NCBI RefSeq assembly: GCF_030209445.1
Contig: NZ_JARVSD010000001.1
Coordinates: 1 to 64,000 of the forward strand
From: Promicromonospora sp. MEB111
GTDB taxonomy: Bacteria; Actinomycetota; Actinomycetes; Actinomycetales; Cellulomonadaceae
Length of the DNA stretch: 64,000 nt
Reading direction: 5' to 3'
Below the pieces are notes generated by a model that was not told the origin of the DNA, did not search any database, and saw nothing but the letters and a program-made list of their open reading frames with translations. A program made the position numbers and the translations under genes. How positions within the stretch are numbered: the first letter of the stretch is position 1; each line of letters begins with the position of its first letter. Shown here piece by piece: positions 8,270-18,657 of this stretch.

Positions 8270-11097
8270 GCCCGCACCTCCTGCTCGGTCACGTCTGTGT
8301 TCTGGTCAAGGTGGGCGCCTGCCGTCGTTCTGTCGCCCGGGGTCACGTCGAGCACCTGCGCGCCGGTCGGTGCGAGGTCGGTCGCGGCGAAGCCGGTCGA
8401 GCCGAGCAGCACCGCGATGCCCACCTTCTGGGCGGCGGCGACGGCCTGGGCCAGCTCGGCGCGCGCCGCCAGGTCGCCCACCGTCTCGGTGGCGTCCACG
8501 ACGAGCACCTTCGGCTTGTCGCCCAGCGCCCGCCGGACCGCCGCGGCGGGAGTCCCGCCCTCGGCGGACGCGTCGACCACCGCGACGCGGTGACGCACGG
8601 ACGAGGCCCGCTCGGGCAGCACCAGACCCACGGTCTTCGCCACCCCGCCCGACACCTTGATCCGCCCGGCCACGGCCAGGAGGAAGGCGCTGACCGGCGC
8701 CGTCGCGTCACCGTGGACGAGCAGCGTGCCGCCTTCGGGCACCCGGACGCTCACCGGGCCGACGATCGTGCCGGCCGGGCCGTGCACCTCCAGGTCGCCG
8801 GCCGCGACCGCGTCGGTCGCCCCCGGCTCGGGCCAGTCCGCCAGCGACAGCTCGCGGGTCAGTCCCTCGCCCTCGACGTCAAACGAGGGCAGCACCTTGT
8901 CGAGCCACTTCGGCATGTACCAGGCCTTCTCGCCCAGCAGCGCGAGCACCGCGGGGACGAAGACCATGCGCACGACGAACGCGTCCACGGCCACGCCCAC
9001 CGCGAGGCCCAACGCGATCGGCTTGAGGTTCATGTCGCCGTGCGGCACGAAGGCCACGAAGACCGCGATCATGATGATCGCCGCGGCGGTGACCACCTTG
9101 GCGGAACCCTGGAACCCGGTGGTGATCGCGTGCTTGGCGCTGCCGCCGTGCACGTAGTCCTCGCGCATGCGGGACACGAGGAACACCTCGTAGTCCATGG
9201 CGAGGCCGAACAGGATGCCCATGAGCACGATCGGCATGAAGCTGATGACCGGCCCTGTCCGTGTCACGTTGAGCGCCTCGGCGAGGACACCGTGCTCGAA
9301 GACGAGCGAGACCACGCCGAACGCCGCGCCCACCGAGAAGAGGTAGCCGATGGTCGCCTTGATCGGCACGGCGATCGACCGGAAGACCATCGTGAGCAGG
9401 ATGAGCGACAGCCCCACGACGACGAGGGCGAAGGGCAGCAGCGCGTCACCGAGCTTGTCCGACACGTCGATGCCGACCGCGGTGAAGCCGGTGACCGACA
9501 GGTCCACGCCGTACTCGTCGAGGAAGTGGTCGTGCAGCGAGCGGATCTCGCGCACCAGGTCCTCGGTCTCGGCGGACGTCGGGCCGCCCTCGGGGACCAC
9601 CTGGATGATGCCGGTGTCCGCGGTCTCGTTGGGCGTCGAGAGCGGCACGTCGGCCACGCCTGGCAGGTCCGCGATCTCGTCGCCGATCTGGTCCATGAGC
9701 GCCACCGGGTCGGTGCTGGTCACGATCGACCCGGTCACGATCAGCGGACCGTTGAACCCGTCGCCGAAGTGCTCGGAGACCAGGTCGTACGTGACGCGCG
9801 CCGGGTCCTCCTTGGCCATCACGCCCGCGTCCGGGAGCGCGAGGCGCAGGTCCAGCGCGGGGTAGCTCAGCGCGCCCATCGCGGCGATCACCAGCACCAC
9901 GGTGAGCGCCGGGATCTTGGTCACCGCGCGCACCCAGCCGGTGAAGAACCGGTTCGGCTTCTGCTCGGGCAGCGTCACGACGGCGACGCGGGACCGGGTC
10001 GCCTCGGGGTCGTCGTCCGCCGCCGCGGCCGCCGCGGCCGCCCGGGCCGCCGCACGCCGCTCCTTGCGCGACGGCCGGGGCCGCAGCCGCTCCCCGGCGA
10101 AGCCGAGCAGCGCGGGCAGCAGGGTGAGCGACACCAGCACGGTGACACCCACGGTGACCGCCGCGGCGATACCCATGATGGTGAGGAACGGGATGCCCGC
10201 GACGCCCAGGCCGACCAGCGCGATCATCACGGTGAGGCCCGCGAACACGACGGCGGAGCCGGCCGTGGCGGTCGCCCGCGCGATCGACTCGTGCACCTCG
10301 AGGCCCTTGCCGAGCTGCTCCCGGTGCCGCGAGACGATGAACAGGGCGTAGTCGATGCCGACCGCCAGGCCCAGCATCACCGCCAGCATCGGGGTGGTCG
10401 AGTTGATCGGGCCGAGCACGGTCGCGGCGAACAGCAGGCCCATCGAGGCGCCGACGCCGAGCAGCGCGTTGAGCAGCGGGAGCCCCGCGGCCACGAGCGA
10501 GCCGAGGGTCAGCACGAGCACCACGAGCGCGACCAGCAGGCCGATGCCCTCGGTGAGCGTCATCTCGGGGAACTTGGACGAGAAGAGCTGGCCGCCGAGG
10601 TGCGCCTCGGCGCCGGCGGGCAGGGCCTGCGCCAGCGCGTCGGCCTCGACGCCCAGCGCGTCCTTGGTCTCGTCGGTGATCGAACCCTGGTCGCCGTCGA
10701 GCTGGATCGTCAGGAGGGTGGCGCGCTCGTCGTCGGAGACCGAGGCAGGCATCAGGTCGTCGTACGGCGACGTGACCACCTCGACCTGCGAGACGTCCTC
10801 GAGGTCCGCGACGCCGTCCTCGATGGCCGTGCGCATCGCGTCGTCGTTGATGGTCTCGCCCTCGGGCGCGACCACGATCACCTGTGCGGAAGCGCCGCTG
10901 ACCTGCGGAAAGGTTGCAGCGAGGCGATCGAGCGCCTCCTGCGACTCGGTGCCGGGGATGGACACCTGGTTGTCGAGGCCCTGTTGCAGCAGGCCAGCCG
11001 CACCGCCCACGAGGACGAGTGCCACGACCCAGCCGGCCACGACGAGCCGACGGGCGCGGACGGCCCAGCGGCCGAGCGAGTAGAGAACGGAGGACAC
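8266..11097 (-). CDS. MMPL/RND-family transporter with degenerate ABC-like C-terminal domain
   Basis: The protein carries the MMPL double repeat: one N-terminal helix, an exported loop, then six helices (about 180-360), repeated at about 400-730. Motifs such as VGIDYALFIVSRHRE and LAMDYEVFLVSRMRE mark helix 4 of each half. Residues about 760-930 are extra: they follow an ABC nucleotide-binding domain pattern (GPVSVRVPEGGTLLVHG, then KVLVVDATETVGD) but lack the Walker A GKS/T and a clear signature. GTG 11097 is preferred, with AGGAG 5 nt upstream. MMPL proteins export lipids or drugs. The neighbouring YhgE-like gene overlaps its stop, and a TetR gene with palindromes lies upstream. Confidence 0.88.
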   Translation of the reverse strand: MSSVLYSLGRWAVRARRLVVAGWVVALVLVGGAAGLLQQGLDNQVSIPGTESQEALDRLAATFPQVSGASAQVIVVAPEGETINDDAMRTAIEDGVADLEDVSQVEVVTSPYDDLMPASVSDDERATLLTIQLDGDQGSITDETKDALGVEADALAQALPAGAEAHLGGQLFSSKFPEMTLTEGIGLLVALVVLVLTLGSLVAAGLPLLNALLGVGASMGLLFAATVLGPINSTTPMLAVMLGLAVGIDYALFIVSRHREQLGKGLEVHESIARATATAGSAVVFAGLTVMIALVGLGVAGIPFLTIMGIAAAVTVGVTVLVSLTLLPALLGFAGERLRPRPSRKERRAAARAAAAAAAADDDPEATRSRVAVVTLPEQKPNRFFTGWVRAVTKIPALTVVLVIAAMGALSYPALDLRLALPDAGVMAKEDPARVTYDLVSEHFGDGFNGPLIVTGSIVTSTDPVALMDQIGDEIADLPGVADVPLSTPNETADTGIIQVVPEGGPTSAETEDLVREIRSLHDHFLDEYGVDLSVTGFTAVGIDVSDKLGDALLPFALVVVGLSLILLTMVFRSIAVPIKATIGYLFSVGAAFGVVSLVFEHGVLAEALNVTRTGPVISFMPIVLMGILFGLAMDYEVFLVSRMREDYVHGGSAKHAITTGFQGSAKVVTAAAIIMIAVFVAFVPHGDMNLKPIALGLAVGVAVDAFVVRMVFVPAVLALLGEKAWYMPKWLDKVLPSFDVEGEGLTRELSLADWPEPGATDAVAAGDLEVHGPAGTIVGPVSVRVPEGGTLLVHGDATAPVSAFLLAVAGRIKVSGGVAKTVGLVLPERASSVRHRVAVVDASAEGGTPAAAVRRALGDKPKVLVVDATETVGDLAARAELAQAVAAAQKVGIAVLLGSTGFAATDLAPTGAQVLDVTPGDRTTAGAHLDQNTDVTEQEVRA

Positions 11098-11147
11098 GCA
11101 CACTCCTGGACGAGGCGGGGACCGATGTGGGGACGTTCGATGCACCA

Positions 11148-11162
11148 CTGTATCCGATACAG
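11148..11162. promoter_or_regulatory. Candidate TetR operator 1
   Basis: CTGTATCCGATACAG is a perfect palindrome with 7-nt arms around one base. It lies in the 126-nt gap between the MMPL transporter and the TetR gene, 50 nt upstream of the MMPL start. It shares the TGTAT half-site with operator 2. Confidence 0.5.
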
Positions 11163-11172
11163 GAGTGCATCG

Positions 11173-11188
11173 AATACACGGATGTATT
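11173..11188. promoter_or_regulatory. Candidate TetR operator 2
   Basis: AATACACGGATGTATT has 6-nt arms around CGGA, and flanking ATC/GAT extend the symmetry. It lies 36 nt upstream of the TetR start and 11 nt from operator 1, as expected for autorepression plus control of the divergent export operon. Confidence 0.5.
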
Positions 11189-11223
11189 GATAGACTGGCC
11201 GCTCGATACCCCGAGGAGCTGCT

Positions 11224-11919
11224 GTGACCACCGAGCCCGCCAGCGACGTCGGCTCAGGGTCGTCCGTCGAGCGTGCGTTCGCCACGGCCCTGACCCCGCG
11301 ACGTGAACGAACCCGCGAACGCCTGCTCGACGCCGCCTTCGCGGTCTTCGCCCAGCACGGCATCCGCGGCGCGTCGATCGAGGCCGTCTGCGAGGCGGCG
11401 GGTTTCAGCCGTGGTGCCTTCTACTCGAACTTCTCCAGCAAGGAGGAGCTGTTCCTCGCGCTCGCCGAACGGGCGATGCGCCGAGAGCTCGTCGCGCTGG
11501 AGTCCGTCACCAGGAACATGGAGCCGGACGTCGTCCACTGCGGCGCCGTGAACCCCGACGCCATCGGCAGGATTCTCTCGGTGCTCGTCCCGGATGCCGG
11601 GGACGCCCGGCAGGGGGCGCTGATGCGTGCCGAGCTGGAGCTCCTCGCCATGCGCGACCCCACCGTCGGGCAGCCGTTCCTCGCACAGGAGCAGACCCTC
11701 CGCACCGAGCTGGGCGCCGCGATCGAGCGGATCCTCCAGGAATTCGGCCTGCGGTTCACGGTGGACCGGCGCACGGCGGTGGACCTGCTGCTCAGCGTGT
11801 ACGAGTCGTCCGCGCGGGCCGCCGTCGTCGCCGACCCCACGCAGGAGGGCGGCGATGCCGCACCCGGCACCGCCGCCCTGAGCCAGCTCGTCAACCTCCT
11901 GGTCACGGCCGCCGACTGA
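11224..11919 (+). CDS. TetR-family transcriptional regulator
   Basis: The N-terminal helix-turn-helix is clear at about residues 25-72, with the TetR signature RERTRERLLDAAFAVF followed by GFSRGAFYSNFSSKEELF. The C-terminal helical domain (about 80-231) would bind an unknown ligand. GTG 11224 has GAGGAG at 11213-11218. It is divergent from the MMPL/YhgE genes, the usual arrangement for a local repressor of an exporter, and two palindromes lie between them. Ligand is unknown; lipophilic drugs or fatty acids are typical for this pairing. Confidence 0.9.
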   Translation: MTTEPASDVGSGSSVERAFATALTPRRERTRERLLDAAFAVFAQHGIRGASIEAVCEAAGFSRGAFYSNFSSKEELFLALAERAMRRELVALESVTRNMEPDVVHCGAVNPDAIGRILSVLVPDAGDARQGALMRAELELLAMRDPTVGQPFLAQEQTLRTELGAAIERILQEFGLRFTVDRRTAVDLLLSVYESSARAAVVADPTQEGGDAAPGTAALSQLVNLLVTAAD

Positions 11920-11949
11920 CCCGCTGCAGGCGAGCCGGCCGTGCGGCCG

Positions 11950-12183
11950 TCACCAGCTCGCGCTGCGCGCCAGCTCCAGCGCGATCTCCTACCACCACGC
12001 GCCGGCCGCCGGGCCGCCGTTGCACGCACCGTCCGACTCGCCGGGGAGCTTGACCCAGAGCAGCGCGTCGAGCGCCGTCGCGTCGTCGACGTAGACCCGC
12101 GCGCCGACGTCGGCCGGCGACGCCGCCGCGTACCGCAGATACCCGACGCGATCGCCCTGTCCGTCGCAGTCGCCGAGCTGGGG
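11950..12183 (-). pseudogene. Remnant of a GH6 endoglucanase (CenA-like)
   Basis: Read leftward, this short stretch encodes QLGDCDGQGDRVGYLRYAAA and GARVYVD, then jumps to LDALLWVKLPGESDGACNGG, PAAGAWW, a TAG stop, and EIALELARSASW followed by TGA. These match two separate parts of GH6 endoglucanases such as Cellulomonas fimi CenA, including its last residues. About 80 residues between them are missing, everything upstream of the first block is gone, and an in-frame stop replaces a codon near the end. It is therefore a decayed cellulase scar. The right edge ends at a palindromic repeat, 57 nt from the end of pgm. It suggests a cellulolytic ancestor. Confidence 0.85.
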
Positions 12184-12186
12184 ACC

Positions 12187-12228
12187 TGTCAGACGTACAG
12201 GTCACCGGGATGACCTGTACGTCTGACA
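12187..12228. repeat. Palindromic repeat copy 1 (18-bp arms)
   Basis: Arms 12187-12204 and 12211-12228 are exact complements around CCGGGA. It belongs to a four-copy family in this window with the plan TGTCrGAC-nnn-CAGGTCA-6 nt-TGACCTG-nnn-GTCyGACA; here nnn is GTA/TAC. It lies 12 nt beyond the pgm stop and abuts the GH6 remnant, so it probably acts as the pgm terminator. Confidence 0.75.
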
Positions 12229-12240
12229 CGTCGGAGCAGG

Positions 12241-13926
<1,686 letters not shown>

Positions 13927-14061
13927 ACGCCCGATACTGCCAGGTCCGGGCGGGTCCGTCGTCGCCCACGCCCGCGATCACCCCTGGGCCCCACGCCCGC
14001 CCCGTGTCCGCTCCCGGGAGACGACGGCCCCGCCGCCACGCCGCCGTCGTAGGCTGGCGAC

Positions 14062-14397
14062 ATGTTCCCGCCGATGCAGCCCGAGATCCCCTCGCTCCAC
14101 CCCAGCGAGCTCGACCCGTCCGCCCCCGTCCCCGCCGGCTCCGTCCTGCTGGACGTGCGGGAGCAGGACGAGTGGGACGCCGGGCACGCCCCGGGCGCGG
14201 TGCACATCCCGCTGGGCGACCTGCCCGTGCGGTACGGCGAGCTCGACGCCGACGCGCCGATCCTGGTCATCTGCCACTCCGGCGGCCGGTCCGCGCGCGC
14301 CACGCAGTGGCTCAACGAGGCGGTCGGGTTCGAGGCGACCAACCTGGACGGCGGCATCGTCGCCTGGGCCGGCGCCGGCCTGCCGGTCGAGCGCTGA
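14062..14397 (+). CDS. Rhodanese-like domain protein
   Basis: This is a single-domain rhodanese of 111 residues, a cytoplasmic sulfur carrier or sulfurtransferase. The active-site loop CHSGGRS begins with Cys71, and the CH2-type start DVREQDEWDAGHAPGA is near residue 30. Six-residue active loops starting with Cys are typical of true sulfurtransferases rather than phosphatases. The gene is convergent with the GHL10 gene (20 nt between stops). ATG 14062 is used; ATG 14074 is possible. Confidence 0.88.
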   Translation: MFPPMQPEIPSLHPSELDPSAPVPAGSVLLDVREQDEWDAGHAPGAVHIPLGDLPVRYGELDADAPILVICHSGGRSARATQWLNEAVGFEATNLDGGIVAWAGAGLPVER

Positions 14398-14417
14398 CCG
14401 CCGCTCGGGGCTGAGGG

Positions 14418-16118
14418 CTACTCGCCGACGCGCGGCTGGCTCGGGTCGGTCTCGTTCCAGACCCGGTCCAGCGCGGTGACGGCGTAGGTGTACGTCCTGC
14501 CGCGCTCCGCCGAGGTGTCGAGCCACGACTGGACGCGCCCGCTCGCCGCGCGGAACGTGCCCACGAGGTTCGCGGGGTCGTTCGTGTCCACCACGTCGGC
14601 GGCGCCGTTCACGCGGTAGACGGCGAACGACGTCGCGCGCGCAGCCTTGTTGCCGATGTCGGCCAGATGGATCCGGACGCCGTCGCGCACCCGGCGGGCC
14701 TTGGTGAGCACCGGGGTGACCACCGGGTCCGCGGGCAGGTGCGGCATCGCCGGCACGAGCGCCGGGTGCTGGTAGTGGTCGGCGACCACCTTGGTCATCG
14801 CGCCCTGCGGGTCGGCCGGCACGTGCACGGCCGAGTAGTAGACGTTGCCGTGGATCGGCCCGACGTCGCGACTGACCTCCCGGCAGAGGTCGAGGTGGTT
14901 GGTGAGCTCGTCGGGGTCGGTGAAGACCCCGCTCGTCACCTTGTAGAGGGCCTCGCCCACGTAGAGCTGCGTGCCCGACTGCGCGGCGACCTCGGCCCAC
15001 CACGGCACGAGCTTCGCGTAGTCGGCGACGGCCAGCCCGATCTGCCAGTAGATCTGCGGGTTGACGTAGTCGAGCCAGCCCTCGAGCACCCACTTGCGGG
15101 TGTCGGCGTAGAGGTCGTCGTACGACTCCTGCCCGCCGGTGTCCGAACCCAGCGGGTCGGTCGTGGAGTGGCGCCAGATCCCGAACGGGCTGATCCCGAA
15201 CTTGACCCAGGGCTTGGTCTCCTTGATGCGGACGCTCATCGTCTCGACGAAGTGGTCGACGTTGTTCCGCCGCCAGTCCTCGATCGTGTCGAAGCCGGCG
15301 CCGTACAGCTCGTACGTGCCGATGTCGGGCAGCACGTGGCCGTCCACCGGATACGGGTAGAAGTAGTCGTCGAAGTGGACGCCGTCGACGTCGTAGTGCT
15401 CCACCGCGTGCAGGATCGACTGCTGGATGTGCTCCTGCGCCGCGGGGATGCCCGGGTCGAAGTAGAGGCGGCCGTTGTACTCCCACACCCAGTCGGCGTG
15501 CTGCCGCGCCGGGTGCTCGGGGACGAGCTGCGACAGGTCGGCCTCGATCGAGACGCGGTACGGGTTGAACCAGGCGTGCAGCTCGATGTTGCGCCGGTGC
15601 GCCTCCTCGACCATGAACGCGAGCGGGTCGTAGCCCGGGTCCTGCCCCTGCGTGCCCGTCAGGTACTTGGACCAGGGCTCGTACGGGCTGTCGTAGAACG
15701 CGTCGGCCGTGGGGCGCACCTGCACGAACACTGCGTTGAGCCGGTGCTCCTGGGCCACGTCGAGCCAGTGCAGGAACTCCGCCTTCTGGGTGTCCGCGTC
15801 GAGGCCGCTCGTCGACGGCCAGTCGATGTTGGCCACGGAGGCGATCCACATGGCGCGCAGCTCGCGCTTGAGGCCGAGGGCCGACGACGGCTCCGGCGTC
15901 GCGTTGCCCGTCATGGCCGGGGCGCCGAGCGCCGTGGCCGGGTCGAGGGCCGCGATCGTGACGCCGATCGCGGCGGCCGCCGTTCCCGTCGCCGCCATGG
16001 TGAGGAACTCACGGCGGCCGATCCCCGACATCACCCCCGCCTGCCGTTCCTGCTGGAGCGACACGGTGCGCGCATAGGCTGGCAGATCGGTCGCCTCACG
16101 GCGGGCGGGGTGCCTCAC
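14418..16118 (-). CDS. Tat-exported glycosyl-hydrolase-like family 10 (GHL10/DUF187) protein
   Basis: The core (about residues 90-420) is a TIM-barrel GHL10 domain: it opens with LRAMWIASVANIDWPS and continues with VFVQVRPTADAFY, ELHAWFNPYR and VDGVHFDDYFYPYP. A C-terminal Fn3-like domain follows (about 470-566). The family is predicted to act on cell-wall or extracellular polysaccharide; activity is rarely proven. GTG 16118 has a near-perfect site (GGAGGT, spacing 7), giving a long positively charged head before the twin-arginine motif GRREFLTMA near residue 34; the ATG 29 codons later would be the classical signal start. The protein is expected outside the membrane. Confidence 0.85.
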   Translation of the reverse strand: MRHPARREATDLPAYARTVSLQQERQAGVMSGIGRREFLTMAATGTAAAAIGVTIAALDPATALGAPAMTGNATPEPSSALGLKRELRAMWIASVANIDWPSTSGLDADTQKAEFLHWLDVAQEHRLNAVFVQVRPTADAFYDSPYEPWSKYLTGTQGQDPGYDPLAFMVEEAHRRNIELHAWFNPYRVSIEADLSQLVPEHPARQHADWVWEYNGRLYFDPGIPAAQEHIQQSILHAVEHYDVDGVHFDDYFYPYPVDGHVLPDIGTYELYGAGFDTIEDWRRNNVDHFVETMSVRIKETKPWVKFGISPFGIWRHSTTDPLGSDTGGQESYDDLYADTRKWVLEGWLDYVNPQIYWQIGLAVADYAKLVPWWAEVAAQSGTQLYVGEALYKVTSGVFTDPDELTNHLDLCREVSRDVGPIHGNVYYSAVHVPADPQGAMTKVVADHYQHPALVPAMPHLPADPVVTPVLTKARRVRDGVRIHLADIGNKAARATSFAVYRVNGAADVVDTNDPANLVGTFRAASGRVQSWLDTSAERGRTYTYAVTALDRVWNETDPSQPRVGE

Positions 16119-16316
16119 GTGCTTGACCTCCGGTGCTGGCTGCTGGGGGTTGGTGCCGTGGTGCTCGGTGATGTGGTTTTGCTAGGTTGGCCGGCGTCGA
16201 TCGGTACACACGATCGACAGGCAGACTGCAGTGACGAACAATGCCACCGGGCGACGCCGTGGGGAAACTCTCGCACATGTCGCGTCAGATGTGAAGTTTG
16301 CACTGTGAGCGAGATT

Positions 16317-16333
16317 GTGAAACTTACTTTCAC
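16317..16333. promoter_or_regulatory. Short palindrome between acetyltransferase and GHL10 genes
   Basis: GTGAAA and TTTCAC flank CTTAC in an AT-richer 211-nt gap that otherwise holds no gene. It overlaps the acetyltransferase stop and is about 200 nt upstream of the GHL10 gene, so it could be an operator or a weak terminator. Confidence 0.3.
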
Positions 16334-16641
16334 GCCTCCGCGGCCGGCGCACCCAGCAGGTCGTCGTACTCGGGCGAGTGTTTGCGCACGTAGGCCCGGA
16401 TGTACGGGCACAGCGGCACGATCTTGTTCCCCGCCTCGCGCACCATGCCGAGTGCCGCCTGGGCGAGCCGGCCCGCCAGACCCTGGCCCGCGAACTCGTC
16501 GAAGACCTCGGTGTGCACGAAGTACACGACGCCCGGATCGGTCTCGTAGGCCGCGAACCCGGCAAGGGTGCCGTCGACGCGCACCTCGAACCGGGACTCG
16601 TCGGGGTTGTCGACCACTGTCACCTCGGGTTCGTCCGTCAT
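16330..16641 (-). CDS. Small GNAT acetyltransferase (Acetyltransf_CG / YjdJ type)
   Basis: This 103-residue protein matches the short N-acetyltransferase group: acetyl-CoA-binding block VFDEFAGQGLAGRLAQAAL near residue 47, then CPYIRAYVRKHSPEYDDLL at the C-terminus. The CPY motif with the Y-x-x-KHPEY-x-D-L tail is diagnostic of the family. Substrates are unknown. ATG 16641 starts the conserved part. It is divergent from the MFS gene at 16760 and co-directional with the GHL10 gene. Confidence 0.85.
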   Translation of the reverse strand: MTDEPEVTVVDNPDESRFEVRVDGTLAGFAAYETDPGVVYFVHTEVFDEFAGQGLAGRLAQAALGMVREAGNKIVPLCPYIRAYVRKHSPEYDDLLGAPAAEA

Positions 16642-16759
16642 GGGGCCCATCGTGCGGCACGTGCCCGCCGGTTGCCAGCCCCGTCCGGCCGGTCGCGCCG
16701 TGAGGCGGGTCACCAGGGAACGCGGGGCCGGTGTCAGTGGTCGGTGCGAGACTCGATCC

Positions 16760-17983
16760 GTGCCACAGACCGCCGCCTCACCCCGCTCCAACCCCTACAC
16801 GGCGGTGCTCCGCACCCCGGGCGCGCTCAAGTTCTCCGCGGCCGGCGCGCTGGCCCGGCTCCCGATGTCGATGGTCGGCATCGGCGCCGTGCTCATGGTC
16901 CAGGGCCTGTACGGCAGCTACGCCATGGCGGGCCGCGTCGCGGCGGTGCTGGGCCTGGCTCAGGCGTTCCTCGCCCCGCAGATCGCGCGCTGGGTGGACC
17001 GGCGCGGTCAGCGAAAGGTGCTCCTGCCCGCTCTGCTCCTGTCCGTCGCCGGGCTGGGCGGCCTCGTCACCGCCGCCGTGCTCGGAGCCCCGGAATGGGT
17101 GTTGTGGCCGCTCGCCGCGATCGCCGGCGGGAGCCAGGGTTCGTACGGCTCCATGGTCCGGGCCCGCTGGAACGGGGTGCTGGACGACCCGCGCCGGCTG
17201 CACACCGCATACTCGCTGGAGTCGTCGGTCGACGAGCTGGTCTACATCGTCGGCCCGGTGCTGGCCACGACGCTCGCGACGGCGGTGGCCGCGCCGTCCG
17301 CCCTGGTGGTCGCCGGGATCGCGGCGCTGGTCGGCGGCCTGCTGTTCCTGGTGCAGCGGGCCACGGAGCCGGCCGTCGTGGCCGCCGACGCCGAGGTGCG
17401 GCACCGGCCGGTGGTCCTCGTGCCCGGCATGCCCGTGCTGGTGCTCGTCTTCGTGGCCATGGGCATGATCTTCGGCTCCATGGAGGTGGTCACGGTCGCG
17501 TTCGCGGAGGAGCAGGGCAGCAAGGGTGCCTCCGGCCTCGTGCTCGCGGTCTTCGCGCTGGGCTCCATGGTCGCGGGACTCGTCTACGGGGCCCGGCACT
17601 TCACGAGCCCGGCGGTCCGGCGGTTCGTGATCGGCATGGCAGCGCTCGGCCCGGGTGTGTCCCTCTTCCTGCTGGCGCACACGCTCTGGGCGCTGGCGGC
17701 CGCGATGTTCGTGGCCGGACTGGCCATCGCACCCACCGTGATCACCGGCAACGGCCTGGTGCAGGACATGGTCGGCAAGCACCAGCTCACCGAGGCCCTG
17801 ACCTGGGTGGGCACGTCGATCGGCATCGGCGCGTCGCTCGGCGCGTCCGTCGCGGGGCTACGGGTGGACGACGCCGGGGCGGCCGCCGGCTTTCTGGTGC
17901 CCGTCGCCGCGGCCTGGTTCGCCACCCTCCTGACGCTGGCCGCGAGCCGCACGCTGCGGCGCCAGTCCGCGGCACGGGAGTAG
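16760..17983 (+). CDS. MFS transporter
   Basis: The 407-residue product has about twelve hydrophobic helices and the MFS loop motif WVDRRGQRKVLLPALL after helix 2. The pattern is that of a single-gene drug or metabolite exporter; no substrate-specific motif is recognised. GTG 16760 is used because it begins the conserved part, though its ribosome site is weak. It is divergent from the small acetyltransferase with 118 nt between. Membrane location is certain, substrate is not. Confidence 0.8.
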   Translation: MPQTAASPRSNPYTAVLRTPGALKFSAAGALARLPMSMVGIGAVLMVQGLYGSYAMAGRVAAVLGLAQAFLAPQIARWVDRRGQRKVLLPALLLSVAGLGGLVTAAVLGAPEWVLWPLAAIAGGSQGSYGSMVRARWNGVLDDPRRLHTAYSLESSVDELVYIVGPVLATTLATAVAAPSALVVAGIAALVGGLLFLVQRATEPAVVAADAEVRHRPVVLVPGMPVLVLVFVAMGMIFGSMEVVTVAFAEEQGSKGASGLVLAVFALGSMVAGLVYGARHFTSPAVRRFVIGMAALGPGVSLFLLAHTLWALAAAMFVAGLAIAPTVITGNGLVQDMVGKHQLTEALTWVGTSIGIGASLGASVAGLRVDDAGAAAGFLVPVAAAWFATLLTLAASRTLRRQSAARE

Positions 17984-18048
17984 CCGGCCGGCGCGTCGCC
18001 GAGGTCGCAGAAGTTCACCCCTTTTATCAGGATATGACATGTGATTCC

Positions 18049-18077
18049 TTGATAACTTGCGGGCGACTCCCAGAATC
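18049..18077 (+). promoter_or_regulatory. Candidate promoter of nfeD-flotillin
   Basis: TTGATA at 18049-18054 and AGAATC at 18072-18077 are 17 nt apart, in a locally AT-rich stretch 18-46 nt upstream of the NfeD start. An imperfect inverted repeat (TATCAGGA to TCCTTGATA, 18025-18054) overlaps the -35 side and could bind a regulator. Confidence 0.4.
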
Positions 18078-18094
18078 TTCACGAACGGACGCGC

Positions 18095-18556
18095 ATGCTC
18101 GTCTTCATCGTCATCGGTCTCCTCGGACTCGCCCTAGCGCTCGCCTCACTGCTGCTCGGCGACTTCTTCGAGCTGGCCGACGGGGCCATCTCGGGCACGT
18201 CGCTCGGCGCGGGCGCCCTGCTCTTCGGCGCGACCGGCACGGTGATCCTGTCCAACGGGCTGCCCGTCTGGGTGGCCTACCCGGCGGGCCTCGTCGTCGC
18301 CGTGCTGGTGATCATCCTGGTCAACGTGCTGATCAAGCGCCTCAAGGCCGGCGAGGACGGCGGCCCGGTCTCCCTGGTCGGCGCGCAGGGCAGCGTGACC
18401 TCCGACGTCGACCGCGGTCACGGCGAGGTCTCCCTGGACGCCGCTACGGAGCTGGAGACGCGGCTCGCGTTCTCGGACGAGCCGATCGAGCAGGGCACCC
18501 GCGTCGTCGTCGTCGAGCAGCACGGTGCCCGCGTCAAGGTCGAGCCCGTGCGCTGA
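18095..18556 (+). CDS. NfeD-like membrane protein
   Basis: The 153-residue product has two to three N-terminal membrane helices (about 1-85) and a C-terminal OB-fold domain (about 95-153) ending in VVVVEQHGARVKVEPV. This is the short NfeD type, which forms a conserved gene pair with flotillins and is thought to shape membrane microdomains. The flotillin gene follows after 101 nt on the same strand. No ribosome site of note is seen. Confidence 0.88.
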   Translation: MLVFIVIGLLGLALALASLLLGDFFELADGAISGTSLGAGALLFGATGTVILSNGLPVWVAYPAGLVVAVLVIILVNVLIKRLKAGEDGGPVSLVGAQGSVTSDVDRGHGEVSLDAATELETRLAFSDEPIEQGTRVVVVEQHGARVKVEPVR

Positions 18557-18657
18557 GGCGTGCCCCGGCGCCTCCCGTCCCCCGCCCCTCCCCCGAACGC
18601 ACCCTCGGCCGGGACCGCTCGACGGCTCGGCCGGCACACCCCACCCCAGGAGCCGAA

